Positions 5,990 to 6,396 of a stretch of DNA of 6,396 bases are shown here, in pieces. The position numbers and the translations under genes were made by a program. How positions within the stretch are numbered: position 1 is the first letter of the stretch; each line of letters starts with the position of its first letter. Location of the stretch: contig USCP01000113.1 of the NCBI GenBank assembly GCA_900553245.1, positions 1 to 6,396 on the forward strand, in the 5' to 3' direction. Source of the stretch: an uncultured Peptococcaceae bacterium (GTDB lineage: Bacteria; Bacillota; Peptococcia; Peptococcales; Peptococcaceae). Under the pieces are notes generated by a model. That model was given only the letters and a program-made list of their open reading frames with translations, did not search any database and was not told the DNA's origin.

Positions 5990-5998
5990 TGGTATCAT
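5990..5998 (+). promoter_or_regulatory. Possible extended -10 promoter for the ferredoxin gene
   Basis: TGGTATCAT is an extended -10 element (TGn followed by TATCAT, five of six consensus bases). No good -35 lies 16-18 bases upstream, which is tolerated by extended -10 promoters. Transcription would start near 6005, about 23 bases before the ATG. It is back to back with the operon promoter at 5922-5951. Confidence 0.45.
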
Positions 5999-6027
5999 AG
6001 CACCATCAACCAAAGGAGGTCATCCCC

Positions 6028-6237
6028 ATGAAGCCAACACCGATTCGTCGAAAAGCCCATATTGACCAAGACCACTGCGTCGCCTGCGGCTCTTGCGTCA
6101 AAGTTTGCCCACGCGGGGCGCTCACTGTCCCCCACGGCATCACCGCCAAGGTCGACGGAGCCCGCTGTGTCGGTTGTGGCCTCTGCGCCAAAGAATGTCC
6201 CGCATCTGTCATCACCATCAAGGAGGTCTCCGCATGA
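6028..6237 (+). CDS. 2[4Fe-4S] ferredoxin-type protein
   Basis: The 69-residue protein has two CxxCxxCxxxCP motifs: C17, C20, C23 and C27, then C47, C50, C53 and C57, each able to contribute to a cubane [4Fe-4S] cluster. Size and spacing match small cytoplasmic bacterial ferredoxins or ferredoxin-like subunits that carry low-potential electrons. A positively charged N-terminus (PIRRKAH) and a longer link between the clusters than in classic clostridial ferredoxins suggest a dedicated subunit rather than the general carrier. AAAGGAGGT (6012-6020) lies seven bases before the ATG. The stop overlaps the next gene as ATGA, and AAGGAGG for that gene lies inside its last codons. The two are therefore made together, and the membrane protein is the likely redox partner. 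Confidence 0.93.
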   Translation: MKPTPIRRKAHIDQDHCVACGSCVKVCPRGALTVPHGITAKVDGARCVGCGLCAKECPASVITIKEVSA

Positions 6238-6396
6238 ACAACGTCAAGCACTGGTATGATTATCTTTGGATTGCATCCCTGACTTACTTGACCCTAGGAT
6301 TTTTCAATATCCTGTTTGCCTGGTTGGGCCTCATTTGCTTCTTTGTGCCCCTCATCATTGCGATTGCTAAGGGCAACAAAGGCTATTGCAATCGCT
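6234..6396 (+). CDS. Membrane protein, probably 4Fe-4S associated (N-terminus only)
   Basis: Only the first 54 residues are in the window. The ATG at 6234 overlaps the ferredoxin stop (ATGA), with AAGGAGG at 6220-6226. After a short polar start (MNNVKHWYDY) come two closely spaced hydrophobic segments, about residues 11-30 and 31-46, separated by no clear charged loop. They are followed by KGNKGYCNR, where a cysteine appears right after the membrane exit. This resembles small membrane proteins of anaerobic Bacillota that carry cysteine-based iron-sulfur motifs (NapH-like) beside a ferredoxin gene. From memory, such proteins continue with more cysteines after YCNR, but here the sequence ends. 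The membrane location is well supported; the iron-sulfur role is inferred from the neighbour and the single cysteine. Confidence 0.7.
   Translation, partial: MNNVKHWYDYLWIASLTYLTLGFFNILFAWLGLICFFVPLIIAIAKGNKGYCNR

Overview
This window looks like chromosomal DNA of an anaerobic member of the Bacillota (Clostridia or Negativicutes type; I cannot name the genus). The clues are strong AGGAGG ribosome-binding sites, sigma-A-type promoters, GTG starts, an xpt gene close to the Bacillus type, a Flavodoxin_4-type lipoprotein, and a two-cluster ferredoxin next to a membrane iron-sulfur protein. Base composition is near even. I see no rRNA, tRNA, CRISPR array, insertion sequence or phage gene.

Layout. 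Nearly all of the window (1-5889) is read on the minus strand, so its genes run from right to left. A divergent intergenic region (5890-6027) holds a promoter for each direction. To its left runs a tightly packed operon: a flavodoxin-like lipoprotein (5185-5889), a YgjP-type metallopeptidase (4631-5185), yaaA (3884-4634), a sugar O-acetyltransferase (3249-3881) and a CPBP membrane protease (2547-3236). The first four genes are joined by TGATG, ATGA or 2-base junctions, which suggests translational coupling. yaaA carries a clear frameshift at 4286/4287 and is probably a recent pseudogene, or else a sequence error.

Next comes xpt (1876-2451, xanthine salvage) with its own likely promoter and a terminator-like hairpin in its leader. 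No purine riboswitch is visible. After that is a MATE efflux transporter (367-1722), followed by a truncated GNAT acetyltransferase (1-331) that probably shares its transcript.

To the right, on the plus strand, a small 2[4Fe-4S] ferredoxin (6028-6237) overlaps the start of a membrane protein (6234 onward, cut by the window end). Together they look like an electron-transfer pair.

The most interesting piece is the 153-base xpt-MATE gap. A near-consensus promoter is followed by a 14-base-pair hairpin with a seven-U tract, all before the MATE start. A 40-codon open frame runs through the hairpin and ends on the MATE start codon (ATGAGTGA). This is the architecture of a ribosome-controlled transcription attenuator and suggests inducible efflux. 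Whether the frame is translated is unproven, because the predicted transcription start lies almost on its first ATG.
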